Part shown: positions 1-12,554 of the stretch, one piece after another
Position numbering within the stretch: the first letter of the stretch is position 1
Layout: each line of letters begins with the position of its first letter
Source of the DNA: Chelonoidis abingdonii
Lineage: Eukaryota; Chordata; Testudines; Testudinidae
DNA: 64,000 nucleotides
Assembly: GCF_003597395.2 (NCBI RefSeq)
Contig: NC_133770.1
Coordinates: 296,679,398-296,743,397 of the forward strand
Direction: 5' to 3'
Translations under genes and position numbers: made by a program
Notes under the pieces: model-generated
What the model was told of the DNA's origin: nothing
The model's input: the letters and a program-made list of their open reading frames with translations, nothing else
The model's database searches: none

Positions 1-577
1 TCATCATCATTGGTTGTGCTAGATGCAGGGAAGGAACCCAAGAGGCAGACAAATAAATATATGAAAGCATCAAGTACTAAAAAAAAGTGCCCGCAGTGTT
101 TCCTTGTACAAACGCTATTGATAGCAAATCCTGTTACTGCTCAGGTTGTATGGAATTCAATTCCATGGTCATGTTAGGTTAAGGCTGGCTCCTTCCCCTC
201 CATTTCTTGTTCCTTCCTTTCTCCCTTAGAATTCAATTATGTCTAAGTTCTGCTGCTGCTGAGGGAGACACAGAAAGGAAGAAGGGATTTTTTTTAGAGT
301 CTGTGTCTTGCAGACAAATTGCAACCTCCCAGTCTTATTATTATGGAAACAATAATAATTATAATCACTAGCGAGAAAAGGAGATTTGATGTCTGCATCC
401 AGCAACAAGATTCTCTTCTGCAAAGTGTCGTATCCCAGAGAGGTTTCACATCTGATTGTGATCTGTGCAGACAAGTAAACTCTTCCCAGGATGTTGGCTG
501 GGCTGCATTCTTGTCATAGTCCATAAACTATGCAGAAAGGAGGGCCTGGCCAATAGCTCAGTGGGAGTCTTCCAAAG
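1..577. other. Intergenic DNA, no gene
   Basis: No coding signal is seen. The only visible structure is a short AT-rich run of TTATTA/AATAAT near 335-365. Short ORFs on both strands overlap each other and resemble nothing recognised. Confidence 0.6.
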
Positions 578-972
578 CAGTGGTTCTCAACCTTCCCAGA
601 CTACGGTACCCCTTTCAGGAGTCTGATTTGTCTTGTGTAACCCCAAGTTTCACCTCACTTAAAAACCGACTTGCTTACATATTCAGACGTAATAATACAA
701 AAGTATCACAGCACGCTGTTCCTGAGAAATTGCTGACTTTCTCCTTTTTACTACATAGTTATAAAATAAATCAGTTGGAATCTAAATATTGTACTTGCAT
801 TTCAGTGTATAGTATATTGAGCAGTATAAACAAGTCCTTGTCTGTATGACATTTTAGTTTGTACTGACTTGGCTAGTGCTTTTTATGCAGCCTGTTGTAA
901 AACCAAGCAAATATCTAGATGAGTTGATGGATTCTCTATGCACTCCCTGGGGTACGTGTACCCAGGGTTGAA
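578..972. mobile_element. hAT-like MITE (degenerate)
   Basis: The left end begins CAGTGGTTCTCAACC, the typical start of many vertebrate hAT elements, and continues to GGTACCCC. The right end (about 945-970) reads GGGGTACGTGTACCCAGGGTTGA, whose reverse complement matches the left terminal region over about 20 bases. The interior is AT-rich with no transposase. The last bases of the right end have decayed, so the 8-bp duplication expected for hAT cannot be shown. An 89-residue ORF inside is a chance reading frame. Confidence 0.6.
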
Positions 973-999
973 GGTAACTTAAGGGACTTACCAGTATGC

Positions 1000-1340
1000 A
1001 GGGCGGCCGGGGTCCTGAGCAAGGTGCGGGGGCGGCTCTCGGGCCCTGGAAGGGGCAGGGCTTCTTGTGCAAGGAGCGGGGCTGGGGCCAGACTCCCTCA
1101 GCCAGCCCTTTAGCGCAGCCTGGCCTGCGCTGCCTGGGACTCCAGCAGTGATTTAAAAGGCCTGGGGCTCCTGGCCGCTGCTGCTGCTACCCTGGGGCTC
1201 TGGCAGCGATTTAAAGGGTCTGGGGCTCCCAGTTGCTGGCGTGGTAGCAGCGGCTGGTAGCCCCACGCCCTTTTAAATTGCCAGGCCCTGGGGAAGTTGC
1301 CCCTTTTGGCCCCCCTCTTCAGTGGCCCTGCCAGTATGGT
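1000..1340. repeat. GC-rich diverged repeat with GATTTAAA units
   Basis: A GC-rich stretch contains two direct copies of a unit reading CAG-N-GATTTAAA-GG then CTGGGGCTCC (about 1146 and 1202), followed by an inverted relative (TTTTAAATTGCCAGG, about 1270). CTG runs lie between them. It is probably an interspersed repeat with internal duplications. It directly precedes a CR1 copy. Confidence 0.45.
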
Positions 1341-1359
1341 CGTCTGTGTACTAGCTCTG

Positions 1360-2485
1360 ACCGGCAAGCTATACTGGATTGTCAGGCTGAACAGGTAATG
1401 ATCAACAGCTCCATGTCTAGTTGGCAGCCTGTTTCAAGTGGAGTGCCCCAAGGTCGGTCCAGGGGCCGTGTGTTGTTCAATATCGTTCTGCTTTTAATGA
1501 TCTGGAGATGGCATTGGACTGCATCTCTCAGCAAGTTTGCAGAATGACAGCACTAAACTGGGGGGGAAGAAAAGGGAGTTGGGTAAAAAAGAGAGAAAAA
1601 ATACCGCCTTGGAAAAAAGGGTAGGGAATAAAGATAATACAGAAGAAAGGGAACCCCCTTGGGAAGACAAATTAGAGGACTAGAGGTCCATAAGAAACCC
1701 TGATGAGTTTCAACAAGAACAAGTGCTGTATCTCACTTAGACAGAAGGAATCGCCATGCAGCTGTACAGACTAGGGAGCTGGAATGCTAGGTAAGCAGTT
1801 CTGCAGAAAAGGACCCTAGGGGTCAGTGGATGAGAAGCGAGTGGAGGGAGTCGACAAGTGGCTGTTGCCGAGAGGCGAGAGCGAGGAGAGGAGTAGGGGT
1901 CATTGCCGAGCAGATCAGAGGGATGTATCTATTGCCCTCTATTCGACATTGGTGAGGCCTCATCTGGGAGTAACTGTGTCCAGTTTTTTTGGCCCCACGA
2001 CTACAAGAAGATGTGTAAAATTGAAAGAGTCCAGCAGAGGGCAGACAAAAAATGGATTAGGGGCTGGACAGCACTGACTTATGAGAGAGGCTGAGGAACT
2101 GATTATTTAGTCTGCAGAAAGAGAAGAATGAGGGGTTGAGTTTGATAGCCTCTTTCCAAGTACCTGAAAGGGGGGTTCCAAAGAGAGGATGGATCTAGAC
2201 TGTTCTCAGTGGTGACGTGAGAGCGAGAGAGCGAGAGAGAGAGGTGTCAACGTTGCACGTGGGGAGGTTTAGGTTGAATATTAGGAATAATTTTCACTAG
2301 GAGGTGGTGAACACTGGAATGGGTTAACCTAGGGGAGGTGTGGAACTCCTATACTCTTAAGGTTTTTAGGTCAGACTTGACAAAGCCCCTGGCTGGGATA
2401 TATAGGCTTGGAATCTGGTCCGCTCTGAAAGCAGTGATGAGACAGATGACTCTGAGGTCCTTCCACCCTGATATTCTATGAATGT
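1360..2485 (+). mobile_element. CR1 LINE, 5'-truncated, decayed
   Basis: This is the 3' part of a chicken-repeat-1 type non-LTR retrotransposon in sense orientation. It starts in the reverse transcriptase region (AATGATCTGGAGATGG followed by the CTCAGCAAGTTTGCAGA segment) and runs through the C-terminal region (GAGGCTGAGGAACTG, then AGTCTGCAGAAAGAGAAG) to the typical 3' end CCCTGATATTCTATGAAT. A purine-rich interruption lies at about 1560-1680 and a GAGA run at 2218-2245. Frameshifts and stops break every frame, so no protein is expected. Confidence 0.85.
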
Positions 2486-2784
2486 ATACCAGCTTCCTTT
2501 CATTCCTGCATGTCCGGCGAGGAGCGAGCGGCCAGAATGATGAGGCTGGTGTTTCAAAAAGGTTGCTGTTGTTTTCCTCCTAGTAGACTGGAAGCCGTTT
2601 CTCTTCTGACTGGCTGTTGCAGGGGCACTGTGGTGAGTACGTAGAACCCAAGGTCCTTGCTGCGTTGATCCTCAACAATCAAGGTAGCTGTAAGATACCT
2701 GGTAAGGTAGGAGGGAAGTGAAGTCCTGGTCAAATTCCAGCCGGTGGTAAGTACATTAATGTCCACGTTATGTTCCGTGGCAGT
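2486..2784. other. Intergenic DNA, nothing recognised
   Basis: About 300 bases separate the CR1 3' end from the Penelope-like remnant. No repeat family or coding potential was recognised. Confidence 0.4.
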
Positions 2785-3715
2785 CTCAGAGCAGAAAAAG
2801 CCAGCAAAAGAGATCTGTGGCACCTTTATGAGAACTAACACCGTGGAGCGTGAGCTTTCCATGGGTGGAATACCAACTTCGTCAGATGCGAGTAGGGAAA
2901 TTTCGAGGTGTAGTGATAACTATATGCAGCAAGCAAGCTATGAAGGATAATGAGGTTGGTTCAGTCAGGGAGGTGGCCCTGTTCTAGCCAGTAAGATGGT
3001 GAACCAGAAATGAGAAAACTGGTTCCTGGGTAGATTGGCAAGCCATATCACAGTCTTTGGTTTAGTCCGGGAGCTGTGGTGTCAAATTTGCAATGAACTG
3101 AAGCTGCAGCAGTTTCTCTTGAAGTCTGGTCCTGAAAGTTTGTTTTGCTGTTCTAGATGGCACCTTAAAGGTCTGCTTAGTGTGGCCAGGGAACGGAAGT
3201 GCTATCCTACAGTTTTTGTGATGTGCGCATTTGATATTTGTTTTGGGTCCATGGTTATCTTTTTTCCGTAGTGAACTGTCCCAGTTTGACCGATGTACAT
3301 AAGCAGGGGGCATTGCTAGGCATATGAGTGGCGTATATTGGAGCGCGGCAGTGAATGAACCATTGATGGTGTGGCTGATCTGTTAGGTCCTGTGATGGTG
3401 TCGCTGGTGGTAGATATGTGGGGGCAGAGTTGGCATCGAGGTTGTTTGCATGGATTGTTCCTGAGTAGAGTTACTATGGTACGGTGTGCAGTTGCTGGTG
3501 AGAATACGTTTCAGGTTGGCGGGTTGTCTGTGGGCAAGGATTGGCCTGCCACCCAAGACCTGTGAAAGTTTGGGATCATTGTCCAGGATGGGTTGTAGAT
3601 CCCTGATGATGCATTGGAGGGGTTTTAGCTGGGGGCTGTATGTGATGGCCAGTGGAGTCCTGTTGGTTTCTTTCTTGGGTTTGCCTTGTAGTAGGAGCAG
3701 AAGCGATTGAATGCT
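2785..3715 (-). mobile_element. Penelope-like element, C-terminal remnant (GIY-YIG region)
   Basis: On the minus strand, broken reading frames encode a cysteine-containing linker (NNPCKQPRCQLCPHIST) followed by a segment around MYIGQTGT and then FKTRLQ-like and LQFIANL-like pieces. This order, with a Y-I-G-Q-T core, fits the GIY-YIG endonuclease end of a Penelope-like retroelement; the assignment rests on family knowledge. Low positions (2790-2890) hold the element's 3' end, with GGAGCGTGAGCTTTCC and ACTTCGTCAGATGC, which reappears at 43548-43725. Frameshifts and stops make it a dead copy. Confidence 0.65.
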
Positions 3716-6642
3716 GATGATCTTGGCTTATGGATCCCTGACAATCCCAGCTTTTGGGTGGTCAACTTTAGATGCCTTATAGGGGCCTGGTTTGGGGGAA
3801 GTGCTGAGCACTCTTCCTGTGCAGTTCAGTCCCCTTATGGACTCTCAAGCTGTGCACCCACGATCAGCAGTCACTTTAGAAGGTCTCCACCTGTAAGGAC
3901 CTTATCCAAAGCCCATTTCACTCAGAGGTGATTTTTCTTGACTTCAGTAGGCTTTGGATCAGGTCCTAAATGACTTTAGAGTCATTAAAGTTAAGCACGT
4001 GCTTGAGTGCTTTGGGAAAGAGGTTCAGGATCCACTAATGATTCTTAGTGTTCCCCAGCCCCCGCCACCAATCCTTCAAGCCCTTCCCTGAGGGGACTCA
4101 TCCTATCTTCCCCCCTCCTCCTCATCCCACTGTGTCTGAAAGATTCATGGATGATTCATCCTCCACCGTGGACTGCACTCCAGCCCGGTCTGTCATCATC
4201 TTCCCACTGCCAGCTGGATTGTCCTGGGATCTACCCCTCTCCTGATCCCCACGGACACTCTCGTCATGTGCCAAAACATCAGAGCATGATGTGATCTCAG
4301 GGGTTACGAGTGGGTGTCTCCTCAGCCTGAGTCTGATGCTATTCACTTCTACATCTAGATTCCCTCCAGCTGCAAAGTCCCAGATCCCAAGAACTTGCCG
4401 TATTTCTCTCTCACTGAGTGTTCTGTCCCTAGAATGTGACTTTTTTCTGCTTTGGAGTTATGCCACTGCACATTCATTCCACTCCATCATTTAAAATGTG
4501 CCATTCTTTATTAGATAGAATGTCCTTGGATAATAACAAGGAGCCAGGGTGCAGTATATCTGTTTAGCTGCATTTATCTATATTCACACAAGTGTGTCTT
4601 CCCCTACCCCACAACAAATCCCTGGAGAATTAAATGATCCTGACTATTTTGGTCAACAATTTATTGGAGCAGCATGTTAGCATAACACCCTGCATTGACC
4701 TTCACTGGCTCTGGTGGGCCACTCTCTGCTATAACATTTCGTTGAACAACAGTGGAGTTTAGTGTGGGGTGACAGTAGGTGTTAGAGAACACGGTCTCTT
4801 ACTTGGAGTCTCACAACACACTTCATAAAGTAATGAGTTGGACGCTGGTAGCGTCATGGCCAAAGAAACAAACAGGACAGCAAGCTTGGTGTGGCTCATA
4901 CAAAGCTCATAGGCTGGGGAAGGGAATGTGGGTCAGGATCTGTCCTTGTCCTTGTCCTTTTGTGGAGAGGTGCTCTGGGATCTTAGCCTTTTCCTACGTG
5001 GATACACACCACAGGCAGACAGAGGGAACCGTCTGCTGTTTCATTCACAGGATGCCTCCTCCTCCCTTCCCCTCCCCTTCCCCTAGTGCTACATTGCAGT
5101 CTAACAAAGGATTTGAATCTACCGCAGTCTTCTGGCTCTGGTGAGATATATGTCAAATTTAGGCCTTTCGGTTGCCAAGTGGGCATGGTAAATGCTACAG
5201 GCCTTCTGGTGTAAAGGCATATGCTATGGGGCTAACTTCTGCACTTGTCAGCAGGAGGGAAAGCAGCACTTTCCCTTAAGAAATAGCTGGTGTTTTGCAA
5301 CTCTCTTACGGGCCAGGTGAAGTCCAGGTGAAGTCCAGGGTCAGAGAAGTCCAGCTAGCTATAAGAATTATGCATTTGGTTCAGTGCAGTGGGAGTCTAT
5401 TGGTGACAATCCAGTCACTCTGTAGAGATAGACGAAACTCTGTGCTTTCAGGGGGCACATGGTGGTGGTTTTGCTTCCTGTAGGTCTGGTTTTGCACCCT
5501 TAGTGTTTTTGCTGCAAATTTCAGGGTAAAACAAAGTCAGATACTTTAAAGTGAAATTCAGGCAAAGCCTCCAGCTTTCTCTGCATTTTAGGTGGAAACC
5601 ACTTCAGGTACTGGGCATCACCCCGTAACTTGTTGCCCTTTCTCTGACACTCATCACAGGTTTGCCAAACATTCTGCAAAATTTCATGAATTTTTCCTTG
5701 AATCCTAGACAAGTTTCTGGTTAGCAACAAAACTTGAAACCAAGAGATTTTCATGCTTGATTGACACAATTTTGCACCACTTCATTCCTCACACCTCATT
5801 TTGGCCTGAATCCATACTGTATTTATTAGATCTGGAGACAGACCAAAACCCTGGATCCAACACCACTGATATTAAGGGCAGTGCTTGGAATCCAAAACCA
5901 GATCAAGGTCCAAATTTCATGGCTTACCTCTCTGTTTATATTGGGTCAGAACCTAGGTTGGAATACTCCTGAACTTTGTCAGACTGGATGTTTAAAAGCT
6001 GAAACCAGCTCTGAATTCTGTATCTTGGGCATAACTCTTGTGTTTTGCTCTTCATGCTATTGGGACAGTTCTTCCGTACTTGGAGCATTATTATTGGGCA
6101 TCTATGGCTCAAATCCTGCAGATGCTGAAGTCAATGGAGCTTTGCCACCAATTTCCATGGCTGCAGGATCATACCCTTAAGCTCGAATAAATGATATGAG
6201 AGAGCAGCTCACGAGCTGCGTCACTCTAGACTCATATGCCTGATTGGTCACTGACCTCAGTATCGGGAAATGCTAAATCATAGGCTGTATTGAGGGTGGG
6301 GATGTCATTGTTTCATGGAAACATGAAGATATGAAGTGAGAAATAAAAAATAAAAGCTTTTATGGGTTGAGGAGTTAAGCTAAACTGCAGGTTGTCATGG
6401 ATACGATATTGTCCTAGCATCTGCAATAGGAAAGGAGAACTTCATTCTCCTCCCAAGGTTAGTCATTTTCTTCACTGGTAGCAAAGGGGAAGGAGGGAGG
6501 AGATGATAAAAGAGACTCATCTTTTCCTCCCAGTTCCTCTCTGTGCCTTAGTCACCAAGGTGCTTTGTGCTGTAAAGAGGTTGGGTGCTTGGCTCTCAGC
6601 TGTGAGACCTCACGTACTCACCCATGCCATTCTTGCTTCTGA
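3716..6642. other. Intergenic DNA, mostly unique
   Basis: No gene is supported. The stretch holds a short palindromic AAGCACGTGCTT at about 3994-4005 within a recurring motif, a pyrimidine-rich block at 4050-4130, and otherwise unremarkable sequence. All ORFs are short and unrelated to anything recognised. Confidence 0.5.
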
Positions 6643-6891
6643 GGGCAGGTCTACACTTAAAATGCTTCATTGAAGACGCTACTGCACTGATGGGAGAGCT
6701 TCTCCTATTGGCCTAGGTCATCCACCTCAGCAAGAGGAGGAAGCTGTTGGTGGGAGAAGCCCTCCTGTTGACATAGCATTGTCCACACCGGGGGTTAGGT
6801 TGGTGTAACTGCGTTGCTCAGGGGGGTGGATTTTTCACATACCCGGAGTGACATAATTTTCCTGATGTAAGTTTATAGTGTAGACCTGGCC
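6643..6891. mobile_element. MITE with GTCTACAC-type inverted ends
   Basis: The left end reads GGGCAGGTCTACACTTA and the right end, reverse complemented, reads GGCCAGGTCTACACTATA. A TGA trinucleotide flanks both ends, consistent with a 3-bp target duplication as used by PIF/Harbinger elements. The 249-bp interior has no coding potential. It shares the internal block GGGGGTTAGGTTG with the element ending at 48003. Confidence 0.7.
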
Positions 6892-8103
6892 TGAGACACA
6901 CAACTGCAGTGCACTCTACTTGGACCCCATGGGGAGCCTCCGTGAGCTCCCTCTTGCTCTCTGAGGGCCCTCAGGAGGACTTGGGAGTGCTCAGCGCCTC
7001 ATGTGATTGCATCCTGAGTGAGGTGGGTCAGCATGAGCACCAGGCGTGTGTGTTCTGCATGCTAGGATGGGTTCCATTCTCAATGCAAGCCAAGGTGGAG
7101 TGAAACTCTACCCAGTAATAGCAAGTCTCCTTCCCTGTATTTCTCTGTGACTTTGATGGCCACAATGAGCATCTCAGTTGCCAGAATTCATCTTTCCCAG
7201 GTTGGCAGAAGGGCATTTTCAGTAGAGGGTCCTTGCTTTGAGATTTCATTCGCCTTGATTCTTCCTCAGCCCCTGTTTGGTGAGCTCCAGGTCATCCTGC
7301 TAGATATGTTTGTTCAGAGAAGCTTTTGGTTGAATGCCATTTTGAGTCTTGTCCTCGGCCTTCATTGACTTCAATCAGCCTGTCACAGGACCCACCTATT
7401 TCTGTTTATTTCTCTCCTTTTGTCGTCGTCATTCAGGATGGGTAGTTGTCTCGTGCCAGGTTAATTTTTTGGGAGGGTATTGTGGAATGATCATTGGACT
7501 ACATCATGTTCATCTTCTCTATGTGTCATGTTCACAGTGCTTGGAAATAAAGAAGGAGGGGAGAGTCTAGTGGAGGAGACCAGGGTAAACAAGATAGGGG
7601 AAGGATCTTTCTCCTAAAAAAGCACAGTTTGTAATTAATTAGTTTTGTGCCTGGAGGTTTTTGCTCAGAGAATAGGTGAATGATCATTTCCTGATTGTCG
7701 AGGTGTTGCTAATAGCGCATGCTAACTCAGGAATGGTTTGTAATAACATGCAATGAAAAGTCCTTGGTGTCACTTGGACTCTGCACCTTTGATGTGCTGT
7801 GGAATCATTAACATCAGAGATGGAAATGACTCAAGATCATGTTCTAGGAGGCACTGCAGGATTTTCCCTGTGGTATATTTGCCAACACTCTGTCCATTGA
7901 ATCAATCAGTAGTGCTTCTGTCTAGTCTCTTGGGAGGTTCTGCAGTCTAACAGACCAATATAATCTTTTAAAGCCATGAGTGGTTTGTCTGTGTCTATAA
8001 TCTGGTTAGTATCAGCCACACTTAATAATGCTGGGTGTGTAATTAGAGTGTATTTGCAGTGCAGTTACACTGTGGTTTTGTTTCTCAATAGGTAATTACA
8101 TGG
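6892..8103. other. Intergenic DNA, no gene
   Basis: No repeat family or coding exon was recognised. ORFs of 60-75 residues occur on both strands and are consistent with chance. Confidence 0.5.
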
Positions 8104-8340
8104 GAACATAAGGCTGAAAGTGATCTTCTGGGTCACTGAGTCCAGTCGCCTGCTCTCGCAGGCAACCCCATCATATAATCCTGTTCAGATATCAAGCTCC
8201 ATCTTAAAAGCAGTGAAGATTTTTGCCCCCTACTCTCTGTCCTCTATCCCCATTCCATCTGTTGGGAGGCCATCCCAGAACCTCATTCCTCTGAAGGTTG
8301 AAAACCTACGTCTAATTTCCAACCTAAATTTATTCATGGA
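8104..8340 (-). mobile_element. CR1 LINE 3' fragment (older subfamily)
   Basis: Antisense CR1-type sequence: GGGTCACTGAGTCCAGTC, CAGGCAACCCCATCATATAA, then GGGAGGCCATCCCAGAACC and CCTAATTTCCAACCTAAAT-like text. This is the 3' terminal region of an older, more diverged subfamily, truncated at about 8340. Part of the 143-residue + strand ORF at 8120-8551 lies on it and is an artefact. Confidence 0.7.
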
Positions 8341-10424
8341 TATAATTACTACTAAGTGGTATAGCAAGGATGTTAACTGCCTGAGTGAATTTTTATTAAC
8401 CCTTTGGGATTCTTCTGGCAGATGCTGTTGGAATCCAGGTATATTAACAAGAATGAATTTACAGTTTGTTTATTCTCAGCCACACAGTAAATATTTCAGT
8501 TACCTTTTATTACCACAAATTAATATATCCGATAACACACCTATGGTATAATTGCACTGTACCTGTTATTTAATTACATTGTAATTGCACTGTAATTGCT
8601 ATTTACTTACAGTGTAATTACAGTCACCATATTATAATCTGACTTCATTATTATCATGTAGTGTTTGTACTGCAGTCATGTTCAGATGTCTCAGTCAGGA
8701 TCTCCTAGTGCTAGGCACTGCACAAATGTAACCTATGCTAGAAGAGTGTGGGTATCGGCCACCCTATAGTGGCTGGTTGCATAAGAGGATAGTCTACTAT
8801 TGCTACCAATGAGTAGACATAGCTTGTTAGCTCAAACAATAGAGGTTGAGCTGAAGCTCCTAGTTTTAAATCCTGTTGGTGACCCAAACGGGGTTAGTTA
8901 TACCGACATAAAAGAAACCACAATTCCTGCTAAATAGACCTGACAATTTAAGATCTACGGTTCATATAAAGTACTTCACAACTAAAAATTTGGACTCCAA
9001 AGAAATTGCATGGAGATCAAAACAGCCTTACCTAACAAAACTAGCAGCCAGCTTTTCTGCATGGGCTTTGCTTACATCAGACTACAGAGGTGTCCAAATG
9101 AGCCGATGTTGTTGTTATCTGCTTTGTGATCTGAACTAAAATACCCACTTTCTTGAGGAATATTTTTTGAAGGTTTGATCTGCCAAAGGCAGAAATAAAA
9201 ATCTTGAACCAACATTGACTTCCTGAATGATTTATGATTCACCAAAACAATTGCTCTTGGCAGCTTTGCAAAGCAGGAACTTTTTTAAAATAAAAAAAAA
9301 TTAATTGGACAAATGTACTATGATGTAGGTTTGGACAAGAATACTGTCTGAGTGTGTGGGATCCTTACAGCATAGGGAAGGAGTTCCAAGCGGAGGAGGA
9401 TGAGTAAGTATGAATGGGAGAGAGAAAATCAGGAGAGCACATAGAGAACACCCTTAGATCCACCTCAGAACAATATATAGTCACTGAGTGTCATGCTATA
9501 TGCAAGGAAATCCTGGTCCCATGAAGTCAATGTGAGTTTTGACATTGATTTCATTGAGGCCAGAATTTCACCTATGGAATCACAATCCATCTTAGACAAG
9601 AGGCGTTTATTAAAGAAAACAGCTACAAACTACAGTAGGTTTCTACACAGCTTGAGTTGCAGCTCTTATTTTCCTTGTTTACCAGGCACTACACTGTCTG
9701 GGATTCTGTATAGCACATGGACATATCTACTGGTTGACACCTATACTGCAGATAAACATGTGGACTTCACTCAAAAAGTTTCTGAATATCTTCAAATCCC
9801 ATTGTTTTCAGTGGGAGCTGAGGGTGCTCAGAACTATGTAGTGTCAGGCCATTAATAATTTGTCACTGGCAAACCTCAAAAAAAGTTCATAGGTCACTTT
9901 TGGACAAGCATCCTAAAGTTTTAGTAGACTGTTGAGCAGTCTTTTCAAGGAAACAGTGGAAGCATCATTGCTTGAGTCTTTTGAAACCCAACTGGAACAG
10001 AGTGCTGGAGAATGTAGTGTAGGGAGCTATTCTGCACTGGCCAGGGGAAATGGAGAAGATGATCTAAGAGGGCTTTTCCCACTGTAGGCTTGTGCTGCCA
10101 AGATACGATCCAGATTGGTCTGAGATGTTCAGGTACGTGTTTCCCATCCGGTCCTTTGTATGGCTGGGCCCGAGCTGTGATGTTTGGATGGATATTTGCG
10201 TGTTCCCCTGGTTTGAGGGAGGGTTCTGGGTCAGCCCACATGTCTGATCTCTGCCATGTACAATTTCTATGATTCAGTCATTCCTTTCTGGTGCCACTCC
10301 CTCTCCCATTTTAGTTTGCTCCCATCCTTAGCCCAGTGGACTTGTCGTTTTCCCAGTTGCCCACTTCTCTGTCATGCTACCCTTATTCCTTGTCTTAGCC
10401 AACTTCCTCTTTAGTTGCTAAAGT
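8341..10424. other. Intergenic DNA, AT-rich
   Basis: Mostly AT-rich sequence. Imperfect repeats of CACTGTAATTG occur at about 8550-8620. A 9.5-9.85 kb stretch contains TTTCAGTGGGAGCTGAGGGTGCTCAG, a motif familiar from old amniote repeats, but family membership cannot be assigned. The 120-residue ORF at 9493-9855 has no recognisable domain. Confidence 0.45.
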
Positions 10425-10660
10425 GAGGCCGTGTAATCCAGCGGATCGAGCACTGGACGTGCATTCAGAATACCTGGATTCTATTTCCAGGTCTGCTATG
10501 TAGCTTTGGATATGTCTGGATCTCAGGTTTCCCCCGCTCTGTAACATGGGGATGATAATATGCACATAATTTGCAAAGGGATTAAGAGACTTAATTAATT
10601 TGTGCATGTAACACACCTTGAGATCCCCAGATTGGAAGGGACTACGGAAGTGCAACATAG
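10425..10660 (+). mobile_element. MIR-like SINE
   Basis: A tRNA-like head (GTGTAATCCAGCGGATCGAG, then ATTCTATTTCCAGGTCTG) is followed by a core ending CTGTAACATGGGGATGATAA and a tail with GATTAAGAGACTTAATTAA. The order matches MIR-type CORE-SINEs in sense orientation. It is strongly diverged, so old. Confidence 0.7.
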
Positions 10661-12554
10661 GATTATTTGTCTGTTATGAGCTGGATCCAGGATTTCTGTG
10701 ATTTCCCGGCAGTGGGTGAAATGGCAAAACTGGAGGAATCAATGCCACCCACTGCCATGAAGAGCGAGTTGGCGGGGGAAGTCGTTTTAACTAGCGTCCC
10801 TATGACTAGCATGGACCCAAAACAACACCGTTTCTGCTCAAAATAGCATACCTCCGGCAGAGACATTTTGTTTTTGCTAAAAGCAAACAGAGTTGCTAAG
10901 AAACGAATATTGCAGAGACGGAAATCCACAAAAGGTTTGATAGTTGCCGAACAGTGCAAGCTGGATTGAGTGGCTTAGTGAACATGACTGTACAGATAGA
11001 TGAGAGGGGCAGGCTGTTTCCCTGGTAAGCATGGTCATTCTGCAGAGAAGCCTGTCGCTGGGTCTTTGCATCCTACTCTCCATAACCCATATTGCTGCTG
11101 GAGAGTGATAACCCAGGGGTGTAGAAGAGGAGGGCGTACAAAGAACACAGAGGAACTGCAAAGCTGTGATGACTGAGTGGATGTAAGGCTTAAAGGACAT
11201 TAATTCCTGTGTTCCAGTTTCCCAGAGCTGGGAGCAGCAAGAGAAGGTTAGTAAGTGTGGTTCCTTACGATACCTGCAGCCATTACACCTTGGGCTGTGG
11301 GCTTGGTGGCACAGTACACATCGGGGAGACCTCCAAGGAAAGCCCATGAAGTTGGGGTGGTGTTTCAGTAAGTGATAGTCTTTCCTTCAGAGTCTGAGTT
11401 AAACCAGTGCCCCACTGTGGTGTGGATAGGAGGCACTGGTTGTGCCAGCTTTCGCAGGGTGTGTTAAACAGACACTGTTATCTATTCAGGTCCTTATACT
11501 GCACTATTTGGTGATGTCAGCCACTCATGGCTATTAAATATCCCATGGTGGTTTTTGCATGGTGTTAACCCCAGTAACTTCCTCAGGCAATTACATTCCA
11601 TCCACCTAAATTCCTCATGCAGGGGAAACGAAGTATTGATTCTGAAGTGTTTTGCTGTGAGCTGTTAAATGGCAGCTGCATTCCACCCAAGAGGTGGCTG
11701 CATTTCAGAAACTGATTCTTGTGTATTCCTTGAAGCATGTGGTGGATGAAAAATGCTGTACGAATGTAAGATAATAGGTAGGTTGCTATCTACTTTTGGT
11801 TATGGTGACTCTTTTAAAGCTTCAGCAATCTGTACAGACTATCACTGCCTGGAATGCTATGGAATCGTGTCTGTTTCCAGGTGCGCTATTGATTAATTTT
11901 TAACTGCTAGGTGTAATCTTATAAAGAATGGGCTGGGAAAATAGAACGTAAAAGCAAAGCAAACCTGCACCGAGCCAATCAAATAAATGAATAATGCCGG
12001 GAGTTGGTGTTAATTTGCAGCTGATTTAAAATGCCTGGTGGGCGGAGAGAGAACAGTCCGCAAGGAGCAGCTGGGCTCTCTCTCCATCCCCCAACCCTTC
12101 TGTTAAGGCAGCACCATGGGGATATGAGGAGCACACAATCAAGCAATTCATCCCTGTGCTACGTTGCTTTACATGGCTTGCAAAGGGGAAGAGGGAAGAG
12201 AGAAAAAAATCTCATGAAAAGCATTTTCAGCTAACGTTATGCTGCTGCTTAGGCAAACTGGGGTCAACTCATTAGAGCAGGGTTTACCGATCCTTTTGTA
12301 AACTGCTGGTAGGCAGCCCTTCGAATAAGATCCCGGTGAACTGATGCTGTTTCTCTCGCTGTTGCTGGGGTCAAGCGTTTTGACCAATGGGGAACTCTTG
12401 TTCTATGCTGCCTCATTGGGGTGGGCAGCTTTCATCTAGTGCTGGATTATTGTCTCTAGAGGCCAAAATTCTCTGTACCCAGTTCTGGGAACAGCACAGG
12501 CAAACATCCCAGCTTGCTGCCACCTGCTGGGGATAAAGAGTAGCTCAGTTAATT
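10661..12554. other. Intergenic DNA, no gene
   Basis: No coding exon recognised. A 156-residue minus-strand ORF at 10877-11347 overlaps other short ORFs and shows no domain. The AT-rich stretch 11880-12030 (ATTGATTAATTTTTAAC, CCAATCAAATAAATGAATAA) is repeat-poor and might be regulatory, but nothing firm can be said. Confidence 0.45.

Noticed and set aside
12505..12525. Possible CTCF site (TGCCACCTGCTGGGGAT)
   Set aside because: A single short match without flanking consensus is expected by chance in 64 kb.
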